Of a DNA stretch of 64,000 nucleotides, positions 47,003 to 56,714 are shown piece after piece; positions within the stretch are counted from its first letter, which is position 1; the number at the start of each line of letters is the position of its first letter. Under the pieces are notes generated by a model that was not told where the DNA came from, made no database searches, and saw only the letters and a program-made list of their open reading frames with translations. Both the position numbers and the translations under genes were made by a program. The stretch is from Runella sp. MFBS21. Its GTDB lineage: Bacteria > Bacteroidota > Bacteroidia > Cytophagales > Spirosomataceae. The stretch lies in the NCBI RefSeq assembly GCF_029433105.1, contig NZ_JARNTW010000002.1, forward strand, positions 1 through 64,000, read 5' to 3'.

Positions 47003-48749
47003 TTATTTCTATCTTGGTACCTGTTTCGTGATTTACCTCTAGTTTACCGTGCAGATTATGAGTTCTGGTTTCCACATTTTTCAATCCCATGCCATTGTGA
47101 TTTTGTATCGTTGGCATACCCACACCATTATCTTTAATGAGGAGTTTTATTTCTTGTGAAGTAGCGCCCAAAATCAATTGAGCTTGAGAAGCATGAGCAT
47201 GGCGTAAAATATTGGTAGTAAGCTCTAAGGCAATATTGTAAAGTTCAAACTCAATATTAGGCGAAAATCTAAGGGGTAAGTTCGGAACACTCAAAGTGAA
47301 TCGGGTTCGACCGAGTTCGTTAAGGTCATTAGTTAATTTTTCTAAAGCGGCTATTAGCCCAGCAGACTCAAATTTGGTAGATATCAGATTGCGTGAGATG
47401 AGTCGAAGCTCAGTCAAAGATTCTGCCAAAGCTTGATCTACTGAGTCATATAGTTTGGCATTAGCAGGATTGAGAGCGTGTTTATCTATCATCTGAAATC
47501 GCCATCTTATACCCGTGATTTTGGAAACTAGATTATCATGTAAGTCAGAGGCCACACGCTTTCGTTCTTGCGTTTGTCCAAGCAAAAGAGCAGTTGATAT
47601 TTCTGCATTTTTGGCTTCTAGTTCTTTCTTCGTTTTTCGAAGATTGTTGCTATACCAAACCAGCCCTCCCACAATCAAGAGCAGAATGGCAGCAGCTATT
47701 ATGGCATAATTGAGGCGTTGCTGTTGGAGTTGGGCTTCTTTTTCTGCCGCAAATTGTTTACGTTCGGCGGCTAGTTTTTCTTCCATAAAAACCCCATTTT
47801 TAAGCAATGCCTCTTCTCGTAGGCTATCTTGCAAAGCATAACTCTCTTCTTTATAAATAAAGGCTTCTTGCCAGCGTCCTTGTTCTTTGAGGGTACGGTA
47901 CAGGTAATCTAAAAATACACGCTTGAGTTCAGGCATTTTGAGGACTTGTAGTAAGTTAAGCCCCTTTTTAACCCACTCTTCCGCTTCTATAAATTTTTTG
48001 TTGTTGAGTAAGACGGGTACCAAACCATTCAAGATGATGATACTAAACCACTTATTATCTATTTTTTGTGCTATTTTAAAAGCAGATTCAAAGTGATTTA
48101 TGGATTTGGGATAATCTCCGTAATAGTGGCAATATTTGCCCAGCACTTCATGAGCATACATGAGTTTTTCTTCGTCTTGTTGTACCTCTAAGGTTTGTAA
48201 ATAAGCTTCACTAGCTTTAATGACTCGTAGGTTGGTGGCTTTGGTGAGAGGCTGGTCGGGTTCTGTAATTTTCAGATTATCTGGATAGTGAAAGTTGGAT
48301 TGGGTACGGCCTTCAGTGGTTATGGCTTGGTAAAAGGCCGCTTTTTCTGACTTGCCGTCCAGATAGTTGGCAGATTCAAGAATGTACAAATCTTTGATGA
48401 CCGATAGATACCAGTCCTTTTTGTTTAGTTTTTTGAATAATTCAGCTGCTTTATGAAACTCTTCCCGTCCGGCAGCTTTGTTGGTCAGCCGCACACGCGA
48501 ATTGACCAAACTTTGGCCTTTGTAATAATACCCTTGGGCTATCAAGAAGGGAACTCCGGTGCTTTGGGCAAAGCGCAAAGCACCAGAGGCGAAGTAGTAA
48601 CTAGAATCGGTATTGAAGTCGGGAGTTTCGCTATTGTATTTTTGAAATAGTTGTACGTAGGTGTCAAATCGTAAGGAATCAGTACCCGTTTGACCCCAAG
48701 CGTATGTACAGCATAGTATTGATAAAGACAGCAATAGAGCGTTTCTCAT
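46983..48749 (-). CDS. TPR-containing sensor histidine kinase (HisKA_3)
   Basis: A 588-residue kinase. A signal peptide (about 1-19) leads to a periplasmic TPR region (about 20-315), then one membrane helix (about 350-370), a coiled coil, the HisKA_3 box RKRVASDLHDNLVSKITG (phosphoacceptor His about residue 405) and an HATPase (NIALELTTNILRHA; DNGVGMP; GMGLKNVETR). This is the usual partner type for NarL regulators in Bacteroidota. Its promoter region faces the exported-protein cluster at 49040 and includes two palindromes. Confidence 0.92.
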   Translation of the reverse strand: MRNALLLSLSILCCTYAWGQTGTDSLRFDTYVQLFQKYNSETPDFNTDSSYYFASGALRFAQSTGVPFLIAQGYYYKGQSLVNSRVRLTNKAAGREEFHKAAELFKKLNKKDWYLSVIKDLYILESANYLDGKSEKAAFYQAITTEGRTQSNFHYPDNLKITEPDQPLTKATNLRVIKASEAYLQTLEVQQDEEKLMYAHEVLGKYCHYYGDYPKSINHFESAFKIAQKIDNKWFSIIILNGLVPVLLNNKKFIEAEEWVKKGLNLLQVLKMPELKRVFLDYLYRTLKEQGRWQEAFIYKEESYALQDSLREEALLKNGVFMEEKLAAERKQFAAEKEAQLQQQRLNYAIIAAAILLLIVGGLVWYSNNLRKTKKELEAKNAEISTALLLGQTQERKRVASDLHDNLVSKITGIRWRFQMIDKHALNPANAKLYDSVDQALAESLTELRLISRNLISTKFESAGLIAALEKLTNDLNELGRTRFTLSVPNLPLRFSPNIEFELYNIALELTTNILRHAHASQAQLILGATSQEIKLLIKDNGVGMPTIQNHNGMGLKNVETRTHNLHGKLEVNHETGTKIEITIPIPA

Positions 48750-48816
48750 AGACCAGCAAAAATTGTGTTTTAAGTAACAGGCTAATTTTCACATTTCCAA
48801 TACCGTTTGCTAAAAT

Positions 48817-48854
48817 CAGGGAATTCCCTGAAGGAGAGACTCAGGGAATTCCCT
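48817..48854. promoter_or_regulatory. Paired 12-bp palindromes, candidate operator
   Basis: AGGGAATTCCCT occurs at 48818-48829 and again at 48843-48854, start to start 25 bases. Flanks CA/TG extend the first to 14 bases. They lie between the divergent kinase gene (start 48749) and the exported-protein gene at 49040. Symmetric sites of this size suit a dimeric regulator such as the nearby NarL-type protein. Confidence 0.6.
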
Positions 48855-49039
48855 AATGAAAAATCAAGGAAGATAGGTATTTCTATATGTTTTTGATTTT
48901 TAGAACTTTACGGCTGAAAATTGACAAGTTTTATGACAGTATAATGTGGGTAATATAGGTCAGGGAAAGGGGTAATTAGGCTGTGTCTTTTGGGTCGGTA
49001 GATGTTTTTTAATAAAGAGTTACTTTTCTTTAAATCGAT

Positions 49040-50068
49040 ATGAAAAAGAGCCTCATTTTTTGGACAGTACTAGGGGTATTTTCCTTACGTATCTTTGGAC
49101 AAACGTCGAACAACCAAAGTTCTACTCTTTCGGAGAAGGAACTACAAGCGGCTCGCGACATCATGACTAAGTTTAATACTCAGCTTGAAGTAGAGCTTAA
49201 AAAACGGGCGGAGTATCCACAAATGCTCAAAGACATACAAGCACTCAAGGGAATAAAAGACCCAAATCTGAGTAAAAGTGCGGTCAAAGCGTATCAGAAT
49301 ACCTACAAAAAAACGCTAGACGAGTCAATCGCTAAAGCAGGGCTAGACATAAAGAAACTGCATACGTCGTTGGCGACAGTGCTAAAAATGGGTACTTGGA
49401 CTTACAACGATTACAGCATTATTTATAACAAAATCGTACAAGGTACCTTAACGCCTATCGCTACTAGTTCCAGAACAGAAACCGTTGCGTTGACAGGCTT
49501 TACCGAAGCAGTTGAAAAACAACAACTAGGAGGAATAGCGAGTCATGCCTTTAGTTCAAATTCTCTTGTAAGTTTTGTGAGAGTGGAGCAAGGCGGAACC
49601 AATGAAATAAAAATAGCATTAGACAAAGATTTTAACCTACCCACTGACGCAAAGAAAATAACAATCAATGTAAAAGCGACAGTCGCTATTGATGCCTATT
49701 CTTACACGTTAGGGGCGTTTTCGTCAAGTTATACCCAAATCGTGTTTCACCCTTTTGGGCCTAAAGGACTCAATCATATTACTGCCGGGACCATCGCCCT
49801 TCCTAGTGCACCTTATACGAGGGTTATACATGTCTTTGGGGTCATTGGGTGGGTTTCACAAGATGGTTTTCAGGCCCCAATCAATGAATCCTATGTGGTA
49901 AAAAGACCTCTAAATTCAGGTGAAACTGCCAATCCCCTCATGAATCCTACAAGTATTGCTACAGGTTTTGCCATCCGTTCGCAGACAATAGTAGCTGGGA
50001 TAGGTTCGCAGGCAGGTGCGCAAGCAAGCGTCAGCGATATTCGTATCGAAGCGTTATTAGAATACTAA
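49040..50068 (+). CDS. Exported protein, paralogue A
   Basis: A 342-residue secreted protein (signal peptide about 1-20, ending IFGQ) with no family I recognise. Residues about 30-115 form a charged helical domain (STLSEKELQAARDIMTKFNT; AYQNTYKKTLDESI), and the rest is beta-rich. The helical part is clearly related to that of the next gene: EYPQMLKD versus KYPQMKNE, and KAYQNTYKKTLDES versus EKYQNTYRSVMDEA. It heads a run of four exported proteins. Confidence 0.7.
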   Translation: MKKSLIFWTVLGVFSLRIFGQTSNNQSSTLSEKELQAARDIMTKFNTQLEVELKKRAEYPQMLKDIQALKGIKDPNLSKSAVKAYQNTYKKTLDESIAKAGLDIKKLHTSLATVLKMGTWTYNDYSIIYNKIVQGTLTPIATSSRTETVALTGFTEAVEKQQLGGIASHAFSSNSLVSFVRVEQGGTNEIKIALDKDFNLPTDAKKITINVKATVAIDAYSYTLGAFSSSYTQIVFHPFGPKGLNHITAGTIALPSAPYTRVIHVFGVIGWVSQDGFQAPINESYVVKRPLNSGETANPLMNPTSIATGFAIRSQTIVAGIGSQAGAQASVSDIRIEALLEY

Positions 50069-50089
50069 ATCACTAATAAATATACCTCT

Positions 50090-51064
50090 ATGAAAGGGTT
50101 TGTATTTTGTATGTTAGCAATAGGGCTTTTTAACTACACCTCTGCATGGGCGCAAGACGACAAAGCTTCGCTGTCTGAGCAAGAGCAAAAAGCAATCGAA
50201 AATGTGATGAAGGCTTTTAACCAAAAATTAGAAGTTGCGCTTCTGAAACAGGATAAGTATCCACAGATGAAAAATGAGTTGGAAAAGATGAAAATGCTTA
50301 AAACAGCCAAAGAACGCTCGGCCGCCGTTGAAAAGTATCAAAACACTTACCGCTCGGTCATGGACGAGGCCATGACCCTAGCGCAGCTTTCTCGTAGTGG
50401 GTTGCAGCAAGCATTAGAAGCAGCGGCCCCACGCTATACTTTTAAGTTTTCAGCAAATTATACGATTGAAATGATTCTGAGGGCGACTAGAGGAAACCTG
50501 GCCTTGAGTGTTTGGCAGCCCCCCCCGCAAGTAACCGTTATAAATCTTGGTAAGTTTGAACGAATATTAAGTTATGACGGATACATAGCAGGACACCAAG
50601 AGATAACCTATACAGATAATTCGGCTAAATTAAAGGCCATGTCGGTTGGGGCGGGTATGTATAAAACAATGGTCATTTATCAAAAAAAATACGCTGTACC
50701 AGTTAATGTCCGAAAAGCAACCTTACATGTCAAAGCCAAATTGAAGGGTGACGCTTATGCCCTATGCATTGGAGGGTCTGTAAGTAGTGTTAGTTCAGGT
50801 TATTGCTCCATTGGTTCCAAAGGAGAAGCAAGTAGGATTAATTTGCTTTTTAAAGATATTTATGCTTCTCATTTGCTTGTTTTTGCATGGGTCGGTTATG
50901 AAGATGCAGAGCTTGAATTAGACGAAAGGATAGACTTGCCTCTTGGCAAAGAAGTAGAGATTAAATTTAATACATCTGCAAGCGCTACAGTAGCACTTTC
51001 TAGTTATGCAGAAGCCAATACCTCTATCAGTGAGATAAGTGCAGAAGTCTATTTAGAAAATTAA
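50090..51064 (+). CDS. Exported protein, paralogue B
   Basis: A 324-residue secreted protein (signal peptide about 1-22, ending AWAQ) and tandem paralogue of the gene before it, 21 bases downstream. The helical N-terminal domain (SEQEQKAIENVMKAFNQKLE) is the better conserved half. The C-terminal beta domain differs strongly but keeps the pattern of VxxATLHVKAKLKGDAY versus KITINVKATVAIDAY and ends in a similar SxSEISAEVYLE strand. Function unknown. Confidence 0.7.
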   Translation: MKGFVFCMLAIGLFNYTSAWAQDDKASLSEQEQKAIENVMKAFNQKLEVALLKQDKYPQMKNELEKMKMLKTAKERSAAVEKYQNTYRSVMDEAMTLAQLSRSGLQQALEAAAPRYTFKFSANYTIEMILRATRGNLALSVWQPPPQVTVINLGKFERILSYDGYIAGHQEITYTDNSAKLKAMSVGAGMYKTMVIYQKKYAVPVNVRKATLHVKAKLKGDAYALCIGGSVSSVSSGYCSIGSKGEASRINLLFKDIYASHLLVFAWVGYEDAELELDERIDLPLGKEVEIKFNTSASATVALSSYAEANTSISEISAEVYLEN

Positions 51065-51111
51065 ACTTAACCGCCATACCGTTTCTGTACCTTGCCGACA
51101 TTGTTTAGCTT

Positions 51112-52203
51112 ATGTATGCACGTATTATTTTTGTACTCATTGTGATGAGCTGTAGTGTTTGTGCACAGACCGAAATCCCTACACTCAACGCCGACAAACC
51201 GCTCGAATTTACCATTCCAACATCGGCGGCTTTTGACTTGCTCGGAGTGACACCCGCCCAAGTCACCAAGCCAGGCAATATCCGCGATTTTAAGGTGGAT
51301 TGGTCGTTTGCATCATGGCGACTTAAACCCAACATCGCTATTCAGGCACAGCCGATTTGGGAAATATTTTATAATCGAGCCAACTTGCAAAAATACCAAG
51401 GAGCCACAAAATGGATGAAGTTGCTCTCTACCCTTGACGTATCGGCAGGTACTATTGAAGACGACAATCAATTGCGAAGGTTGGCCATAGCTGCTAAAAT
51501 CACTCTATTCCGAAGCCATGATCCTATGGATGAACCTGATTTATTGCGAGGAGCTACCGAACGCTACTACGAACAACGACAGGAGTTGATTAATGTTCAA
51601 CAGCGATTAAGTGATTCACTTCAAAGGCTTCCGACTACGTCCGAATACTTGGAAATTCGGATGACAGTGTTGCAACAAGCACAAGCTTTAGAGACTCAGT
51701 TGACGATGTTGGAAAAGCTGCAAAAACAGACAATCTCCACCTTAGCCAATACTTATTTAAAGGAACACTGGAATGCAAGTTTTCTGGATGTAGCTGTAGG
51801 AAAATCGTACAATTACCAAAAAGACCAGCTCGATAGTCTTAACCTTCAGCAAGATGGTGTGGCCGTGTGGGTCAACGGATGCTTGGGATTAGGGCGTAAA
51901 TGGCTCATGACTGGTATGCTTCGTTTTACACAGGTTAATATACCGCACCGCCCCAATACTCAGGAACTACAGGGCGGACTTAGTATTAGGTACGGAAGTC
52001 CGAAGTTCAATTTCTTCGTAGAAGTCCTTAATCGTGATCGGCAGAATCTGTTTCGATTTCAATCCGTAACTATTGCGTATGGGGGTGATTGGCGTTTTGG
52101 TAAGAATGTTATGCTCAGCTATGGTGTACGGACGGTGTACGGACAGCGTTTTTCGTTTAAACAATTGGTTCCAGTGGCAAGTATTGCCTGTATGATGAGA
52201 TGA
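51112..52203 (+). CDS. Exported protein with outer-membrane barrel-like end
   Basis: A 363-residue secreted protein (signal about 1-19, ending VCAQ). The opening SAAFDLLGVTPAQVTKPGN segment and the later DWSFASWRLKPNIAIQAQPIW are reminiscent of Bacteroidota outer-membrane proteins; a coiled-coil-like middle (about 150-215) follows. The last 130 residues alternate polar and hydrophobic residues in strands (GVAVWVNGCLGLG, LQGGLSIRYGS, VMLSYGVRTVYG), as in beta barrels. It follows paralogue B by 47 bases, so the four genes may form one unit. Confidence 0.6.
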   Translation: MYARIIFVLIVMSCSVCAQTEIPTLNADKPLEFTIPTSAAFDLLGVTPAQVTKPGNIRDFKVDWSFASWRLKPNIAIQAQPIWEIFYNRANLQKYQGATKWMKLLSTLDVSAGTIEDDNQLRRLAIAAKITLFRSHDPMDEPDLLRGATERYYEQRQELINVQQRLSDSLQRLPTTSEYLEIRMTVLQQAQALETQLTMLEKLQKQTISTLANTYLKEHWNASFLDVAVGKSYNYQKDQLDSLNLQQDGVAVWVNGCLGLGRKWLMTGMLRFTQVNIPHRPNTQELQGGLSIRYGSPKFNFFVEVLNRDRQNLFRFQSVTIAYGGDWRFGKNVMLSYGVRTVYGQRFSFKQLVPVASIACMMR

Positions 52204-52270
52204 TTTTTAGATAACAATGCTTGCTAATCGTAGAAAATAAAATCCTCCACGAAAATTAATGGTTACCTCT

Positions 52271-53155
52271 ATGAAATCTATCTTGTTTTTATGTAGCCTT
52301 TTATGCTATTGCTTTAACCTATGTGCACAAGAAGAACTGCTTTATTCTAAAGAGGGAAGTATAGGAATAGGAGCAGAAATGACAAGTGGTATGTATTCTG
52401 TGACAATGGAATTTCCAGTAGAGACCAATACCCCTTTGCGTGTCACTGCCAAACTCAATGTACCTAGTCGTTGTTTTTTTGAAGTGATTGATAATACAGG
52501 CTTCATGGTAGGAGGTGGGACAAGAACTTTTGAAAACCCCGCCGATCAATCATTACCAGCCCCGATTACGGTTCTAAATGTATCTTCGACTCCTTCGGCT
52601 GGTAAATTTGGGTGTGGAGTTGTTTGGCGAGTGAATATCAGATTTCCTGATATAAGAGTTGGAACAGACTCCAAAGTATTGGCAACACTCGAAGTCTTTG
52701 GAAACCCCACTCGTAAAAAAATTGTGTTTTCACCCACCATTTTGAAGATAAATTCAGCGCAAGAAGCCTCTGTCTCCCTTGCCAGTTTCCCGTCTATTTC
52801 AGGCAAGGTTAGTATTATGATAGGTTGGAATAGCGGTGAAAACTATCCAGAAAAAATCTTAATTTCTATGCCCAAAAGCAGTGAAATTAAACTTACGACT
52901 GCTCAAATACAACAATTAATAAGTGAAACACGGAGTACCGTTCCTACTAAACGTCCAACTTCGTCTGTTGAGATTCAGCCTAACAATAACTATTTTATAT
53001 TCACATTTGATAAACCCAGCGGTGTCCAGACAGCTACGCTAAAAGTGATTACCACAACCAATAGTTTTTTTTCAATTGGTTTTAAAGGAATCTGGCACGT
53101 ATGTCCTTTTAGTAGAGCAAATTTGATGGAGTTGATTTCATTATATAATCCTTAA
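52271..53155 (+). CDS. Exported protein, unknown
   Basis: A 294-residue secreted protein. I start at ATG 52271 because the signal peptide (MKSILFLCSLLCYCFNLCAQ) begins there; an in-frame ATG exists at 52259. It is beta-rich with Cys residues in the first third (SRCFFEVI, KFGCGVVWRV). No family recognised. It closes the exported cluster; a strong inverted repeat follows. Confidence 0.65.
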   Translation: MKSILFLCSLLCYCFNLCAQEELLYSKEGSIGIGAEMTSGMYSVTMEFPVETNTPLRVTAKLNVPSRCFFEVIDNTGFMVGGGTRTFENPADQSLPAPITVLNVSSTPSAGKFGCGVVWRVNIRFPDIRVGTDSKVLATLEVFGNPTRKKIVFSPTILKINSAQEASVSLASFPSISGKVSIMIGWNSGENYPEKILISMPKSSEIKLTTAQIQQLISETRSTVPTKRPTSSVEIQPNNNYFIFTFDKPSGVQTATLKVITTTNSFFSIGFKGIWHVCPFSRANLMELISLYNP

Positions 53156-53178
53156 ATCATTTCTTTTTTTGATGGAAA

Positions 53179-53226
53179 GATTTGTCCCCCTCTAAAAGTC
53201 GGTTAACTTTTGGAGGGGGACAAATC
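53179..53226. terminator. 21-bp inverted repeat, terminator of the exported cluster
   Basis: Arms 53179-53199 and 53206-53226 (containing TTTGTCCCCCTC / GGAGGGGGACAAA) match except for one T-G pair, with a 6-base loop. CTTTATTTTT follows, giving a U-rich tail. The repeat overlaps the promoter of the next gene. Confidence 0.75.
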
Positions 53227-53242
53227 TTTATTTTTATCTTTG
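53210..53242 (+). promoter_or_regulatory. Promoter of the 53269 small gene
   Basis: TTG at 53210-53212 and TATCTTTG (TAnnTTTG) at 53235-53242 with a 22-base spacer. The downstream arm of the terminator hairpin lies inside it, so folding of the DNA or passage of upstream transcription may affect it. Confidence 0.5.
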
Positions 53243-53268
53243 CCCCAAACCAAAAATCAGAAACAACA

Positions 53269-53499
53269 ATGAGTTTACAGAAATCATATCCTTATCTCTA
53301 CCGCTGGGCAGAGACCTACGGAAGAGTGGAATTTGGACGGTTGGAAGAGGCGGAAGGAGTAGTAAGATGCATCGACGAAAGTGGGATTGTTTTTGCTTCT
53401 CCCAAAAAAGTCAAAGACCTTGATGCCGCGCTTAAAATGGCCGAAGATGCTATTTATGAATGGTTTGAAATCAACGACCCCGACGAATTGGATGATTGA
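53269..53499 (+). CDS. Small conserved hypothetical protein (76 aa)
   Basis: A 76-residue acidic soluble protein (MSLQKSYPYLYRWAETYGRV; then DLDAALKMAEDAIYEWFE). The ATG at 53269 lies 26 bases downstream of the -7 box, which rules out in-frame codons further upstream. I recall similar small proteins upstream of purK in Cytophagales, but no function is known. It ends 40 bases before purK. Confidence 0.65.
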   Translation: MSLQKSYPYLYRWAETYGRVEFGRLEEAEGVVRCIDESGIVFASPKKVKDLDAALKMAEDAIYEWFEINDPDELDD

Positions 53500-53539
53500 A
53501 AAAGGGAGGAAAATAAAGTACTAACAAATCAATAATAAC

Positions 53540-54673
53540 GTGTTTGATATTAAACAAAAAGTAGGTGTTTTGGGCGGAGGACAGCTTGGGCTGATGCTCT
53601 TGCAAGCTGCGGTTGACTGGAACTTGCACGTCAAAATCTTAGACGCTGCCGACGCACCATGCGCTGCCATTGCTCCCGAATTTGTAGAGGGTTCTTTACA
53701 AGATTACGAGGCTGTGTATCAGTTTGGACAAGACGTAGAAGTCCTCACAATTGAGATTGAAAAAGTAAACGTAGAGGCACTTGAAGCACTGGAAAAAGAA
53801 GGTAAAAAGGTATTTCCACAGCCTCATGTAATCCGACTGATTCAGGATAAGCGTACCCAAAAGCAGTTTTATCGTGACCACGGCTTACCTACTGCCGATT
53901 TTGTATTGACCCAAAATCGAGAAGATGTCAAAAACCACCTCGATTTTTTACCTGCTTTTCACAAATTAGGCCGCGACGGATATGACGGCAAAGGTGTGCA
54001 ACGCATCGCCTCCGTCGAAGATATATCTAAGGCATTTGACGCGCCAGGCTTGTTGGAAAAAGCCGTAGATTTTGAAAAAGAGCTCGCAGTGATTGTGGCT
54101 AGAAATGAAAGAGGTGAAGTGGTTACTTTTCCCACGGTGGAGATGGTGTTTCATCCCGAAGCCAATTTGGTGGAGTACTTATTTGCCCCCGCCGAAATTT
54201 CGGATGAGATTGAAAAACAAGCCAAAGAATTAGCTATCCGCACCGCACAAGCCATCGGTATTGTAGGGCTTCTGGCGGTCGAGATGTTTTTGACCAAAGA
54301 TGGGCAAGTGCTTATCAATGAAGTTGCCCCTCGTCCTCACAACAGCGGTCACCATACCATTAGAGCTAATTTTACGTCTCAATTTGAGCAGCATTGGCGT
54401 GCCATCCTTAATTTGTCTTTAGGGGATACTACAGCTTATACTCCTGCTGCAATGGTCAATCTGCTGGGAGAAGAAGGGCATACAGGAGCCGCCTATTATG
54501 AAGGTATGGAAGAAGTACTTGGAGTACATGGTATTTATCCTTTTTTGTACGGTAAAAAAATCACCAAACCATTCCGTAAAATGGGCCATATCACCGTCAC
54601 TGATAGCACCTTGGAAGGTTTAAAACAAAAGGCGGATTGGGTCAAAAATGCTTTGAGAGTAATCTCAAAATAA
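53540..54673 (+). CDS. purK: N5-carboxyaminoimidazole ribonucleotide synthase
   Basis: A 377-residue ATP-grasp enzyme that carboxylates AIR in de novo purine synthesis, in the bicarbonate/ATP route with PurE. The family features are the N-terminal KVGVLGGGQLGLML, RDGYDGKGVQ, EKAVDFEKELAVIVARN and EVAPRPHNSGHHTIRA (about residues 260-275). The start is GTG at 53540, needed to include the first strand. PurE is not in the window. Confidence 0.96.
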   Translation: MFDIKQKVGVLGGGQLGLMLLQAAVDWNLHVKILDAADAPCAAIAPEFVEGSLQDYEAVYQFGQDVEVLTIEIEKVNVEALEALEKEGKKVFPQPHVIRLIQDKRTQKQFYRDHGLPTADFVLTQNREDVKNHLDFLPAFHKLGRDGYDGKGVQRIASVEDISKAFDAPGLLEKAVDFEKELAVIVARNERGEVVTFPTVEMVFHPEANLVEYLFAPAEISDEIEKQAKELAIRTAQAIGIVGLLAVEMFLTKDGQVLINEVAPRPHNSGHHTIRANFTSQFEQHWRAILNLSLGDTTAYTPAAMVNLLGEEGHTGAAYYEGMEEVLGVHGIYPFLYGKKITKPFRKMGHITVTDSTLEGLKQKADWVKNALRVISK

Positions 54674-54797
54674 CGAACCAATAGGGTAAACGCAACGTTA
54701 GATAATTAGGACTTCCTGAGTTTACAACTATTGATTAAGGCTAAAATTTGGAAAGTCTCGTTTAGTATCTATGAAATATCACCATTAGCCATTAGAT

Positions 54798-56117
54798 ATG
54801 ACACCCAATCTCCCAAAAACTGAACTTAAGCGCGTCGTAATCATAGGCGCGGGGTTTGGTGGGCTTATGCTTGCACGTAAGCTATCGCAACGTTCTGATT
54901 TACAGATTGTATTAATCGACAAAAATAATTACCACCAATTTCAGCCGCTTTTTTATCAAGTGGCCATGGCGGGCTTGGAGCCTAGCTCTATTTCTTTTCC
55001 ACTTAGGAAGGTATTTCAATCCAAAAAAAATGTTCATATCCGAGTCACAGAGGTGTTGAAGATTGATACAACTGCCAATGTCATCGAAACCAAACTAGGC
55101 CCCGTCGAGTATGACTACTTGGTAATAGCTACTGGTGCAGATACCAATTTTTTTGGAATGAAAAATATGATGGAGAATGCCCTTCCGATGAAATCAGTGT
55201 CGGAAGCTTTGGCATTACGTAATCGGATGCTCCAAAATTTTGAAGATGCCCTCAGTGTCGAAACCGTCGAAGAGCGACATGGATTGATGAATGTGGTCAT
55301 CGTAGGGGGCGGCCCTACGGGTGTGGAAGTAGCGGGTACCTTGGCCGAAATGAAACGGCACATTCTTCCGAAAGATTATCCAGAGCTCAACTTCGACTCC
55401 ATGCAGATATATCTTTACGAATCTTCGCCCGAAGTACTGGAAGTAATGTCTGACCAATCTTCTAAAAAAGCCAAACAGTATCTGACAGATTTGGGCGTAA
55501 ACTTGCGCTTAGGGGTAAGAATCATCGATTTTGATGGCAAGTATGCTACCACCAATACTGGTGACCGTATTCGTACCAACAACCTGATTTGGGCGGCAGG
55601 AGTGAAAGCCAATGGACTTGAAGGAATCCCGGCGGAAGTATATGGCCGTGGGGGACGTATCAAAGTCAATCGTTTTAATCAAGTCGAAGGTCTGCCCAAT
55701 GTATTTGCCGTAGGGGATGTAGCTTTGATGACCGAAGAAAAATTTCCCAATGGTCACCCCCAATTAGCCCAACCTGCTATGCAACAGGGTGAATTGTTGG
55801 CCAAAAATCTAGTCCGAATCATCAAAGGCGAGGAGCCTAAGCCATTTGTGTATAAAGACTTAGGATCTATGGCTACCGTAGGCCGAAACTTGGCGGTCGT
55901 AGATTTGCCTTTCTGGAAGTTTCAAGGCTTTTTTGCTTGGCTTACTTGGATGTTTGTGCACTTGATTTCAATCGTTGGGGTCAAAAATCGACTGTTGATT
56001 TTTATCAACTGGCTTTGGAATTATATCACTTATGACCAGTCTTTGCGCCTGATTATCAAGCCCAAGATTTTGAAAGAAAAGGAGCCAACGCCCGTTTTAG
56101 AAAAAGAAATAGCTTAA
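54798..56117 (+). CDS. ndh: Type II NADH:quinone oxidoreductase
   Basis: A 439-residue single-subunit NADH dehydrogenase at the inner membrane. FAD-binding GAGFGGLMLARKL (about residues 16-28), NAD-binding VIVGGGPTGVEVAGTL (about 167-182), NVFAVGDVAL and AQPAMQQGELLAKNL are all present. The C-terminal hydrophobic stretch (about 375-420) anchors it to the membrane. It gives a non-proton-pumping entry for NADH electrons alongside the complex I represented here by nuoH. Confidence 0.95.
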   Translation: MTPNLPKTELKRVVIIGAGFGGLMLARKLSQRSDLQIVLIDKNNYHQFQPLFYQVAMAGLEPSSISFPLRKVFQSKKNVHIRVTEVLKIDTTANVIETKLGPVEYDYLVIATGADTNFFGMKNMMENALPMKSVSEALALRNRMLQNFEDALSVETVEERHGLMNVVIVGGGPTGVEVAGTLAEMKRHILPKDYPELNFDSMQIYLYESSPEVLEVMSDQSSKKAKQYLTDLGVNLRLGVRIIDFDGKYATTNTGDRIRTNNLIWAAGVKANGLEGIPAEVYGRGGRIKVNRFNQVEGLPNVFAVGDVALMTEEKFPNGHPQLAQPAMQQGELLAKNLVRIIKGEEPKPFVYKDLGSMATVGRNLAVVDLPFWKFQGFFAWLTWMFVHLISIVGVKNRLLIFINWLWNYITYDQSLRLIIKPKILKEKEPTPVLEKEIA

Positions 56118-56282
56118 AACAAAATCTGGGCTTTCTATCAATATTGACCCTCTTCGAGGCTATTTTTAGTGCATATAACCTGCTCTGGAAATAGCTTCGG
56201 AGATGCCCAACATAAGTTTTAGCCACAAATAGTGGGCTTCTACCTTGCATCCGCTCACCAATCTCCATGATGACTCACGTTT

Positions 56283-56714
56283 TTAGGCAAGACTGCGTAT
56301 CCAATAGACCCCTACGGTAAATATTACGCCCCATATCACTCCCCAAAGTAGCATCTGACTGATGATGATAAAACGGGATACTTTGAAGGAAACAGCAATC
56401 AAAGTACCTCCAATGGGTGTAAAAAGGAGGGGGGTCAACAATGCAATCCCCGTTATGCCAGCTCTTTTCCAGACTTTGACCGCCATACGAGTACGCTTGC
56501 TAAAAAGACGCGGTTTCTGAGAACGATAGCGCGCGATTAGGTTCTGAATGGCTGTCCCTAAAAATACAAACAAAACGACGCTCAGCATCATGCCTATGAT
56601 GGTACAGATAGTAGTTTCCCACCACTCTAATCCTAAAGCTACGCCCGTGACAGGCCCGGCAAAAAACTTCAACATGCTGGCTAAAATCACCGAACTATAT
56701 TTGGCCCACGGCAT
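56283..56714 (-). CDS. Small multi-spanning membrane protein, unknown
   Basis: A 143-residue protein with about four hydrophobic segments (about residues 6-28, 33-55, 86-107 and 112-140) and a basic loop (ARYRSQKPRLFSKRTR). The LLTPLLFTPIGGTLIAVSF stretch resembles the small multidrug export (Sm_multidrug_ex) family in outline only. Transcribed opposite to nadA. Confidence 0.55.
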   Translation of the reverse strand: MPWAKYSSVILASMLKFFAGPVTGVALGLEWWETTICTIIGMMLSVVLFVFLGTAIQNLIARYRSQKPRLFSKRTRMAVKVWKRAGITGIALLTPLLFTPIGGTLIAVSFKVSRFIIISQMLLWGVIWGVIFTVGVYWIRSLA

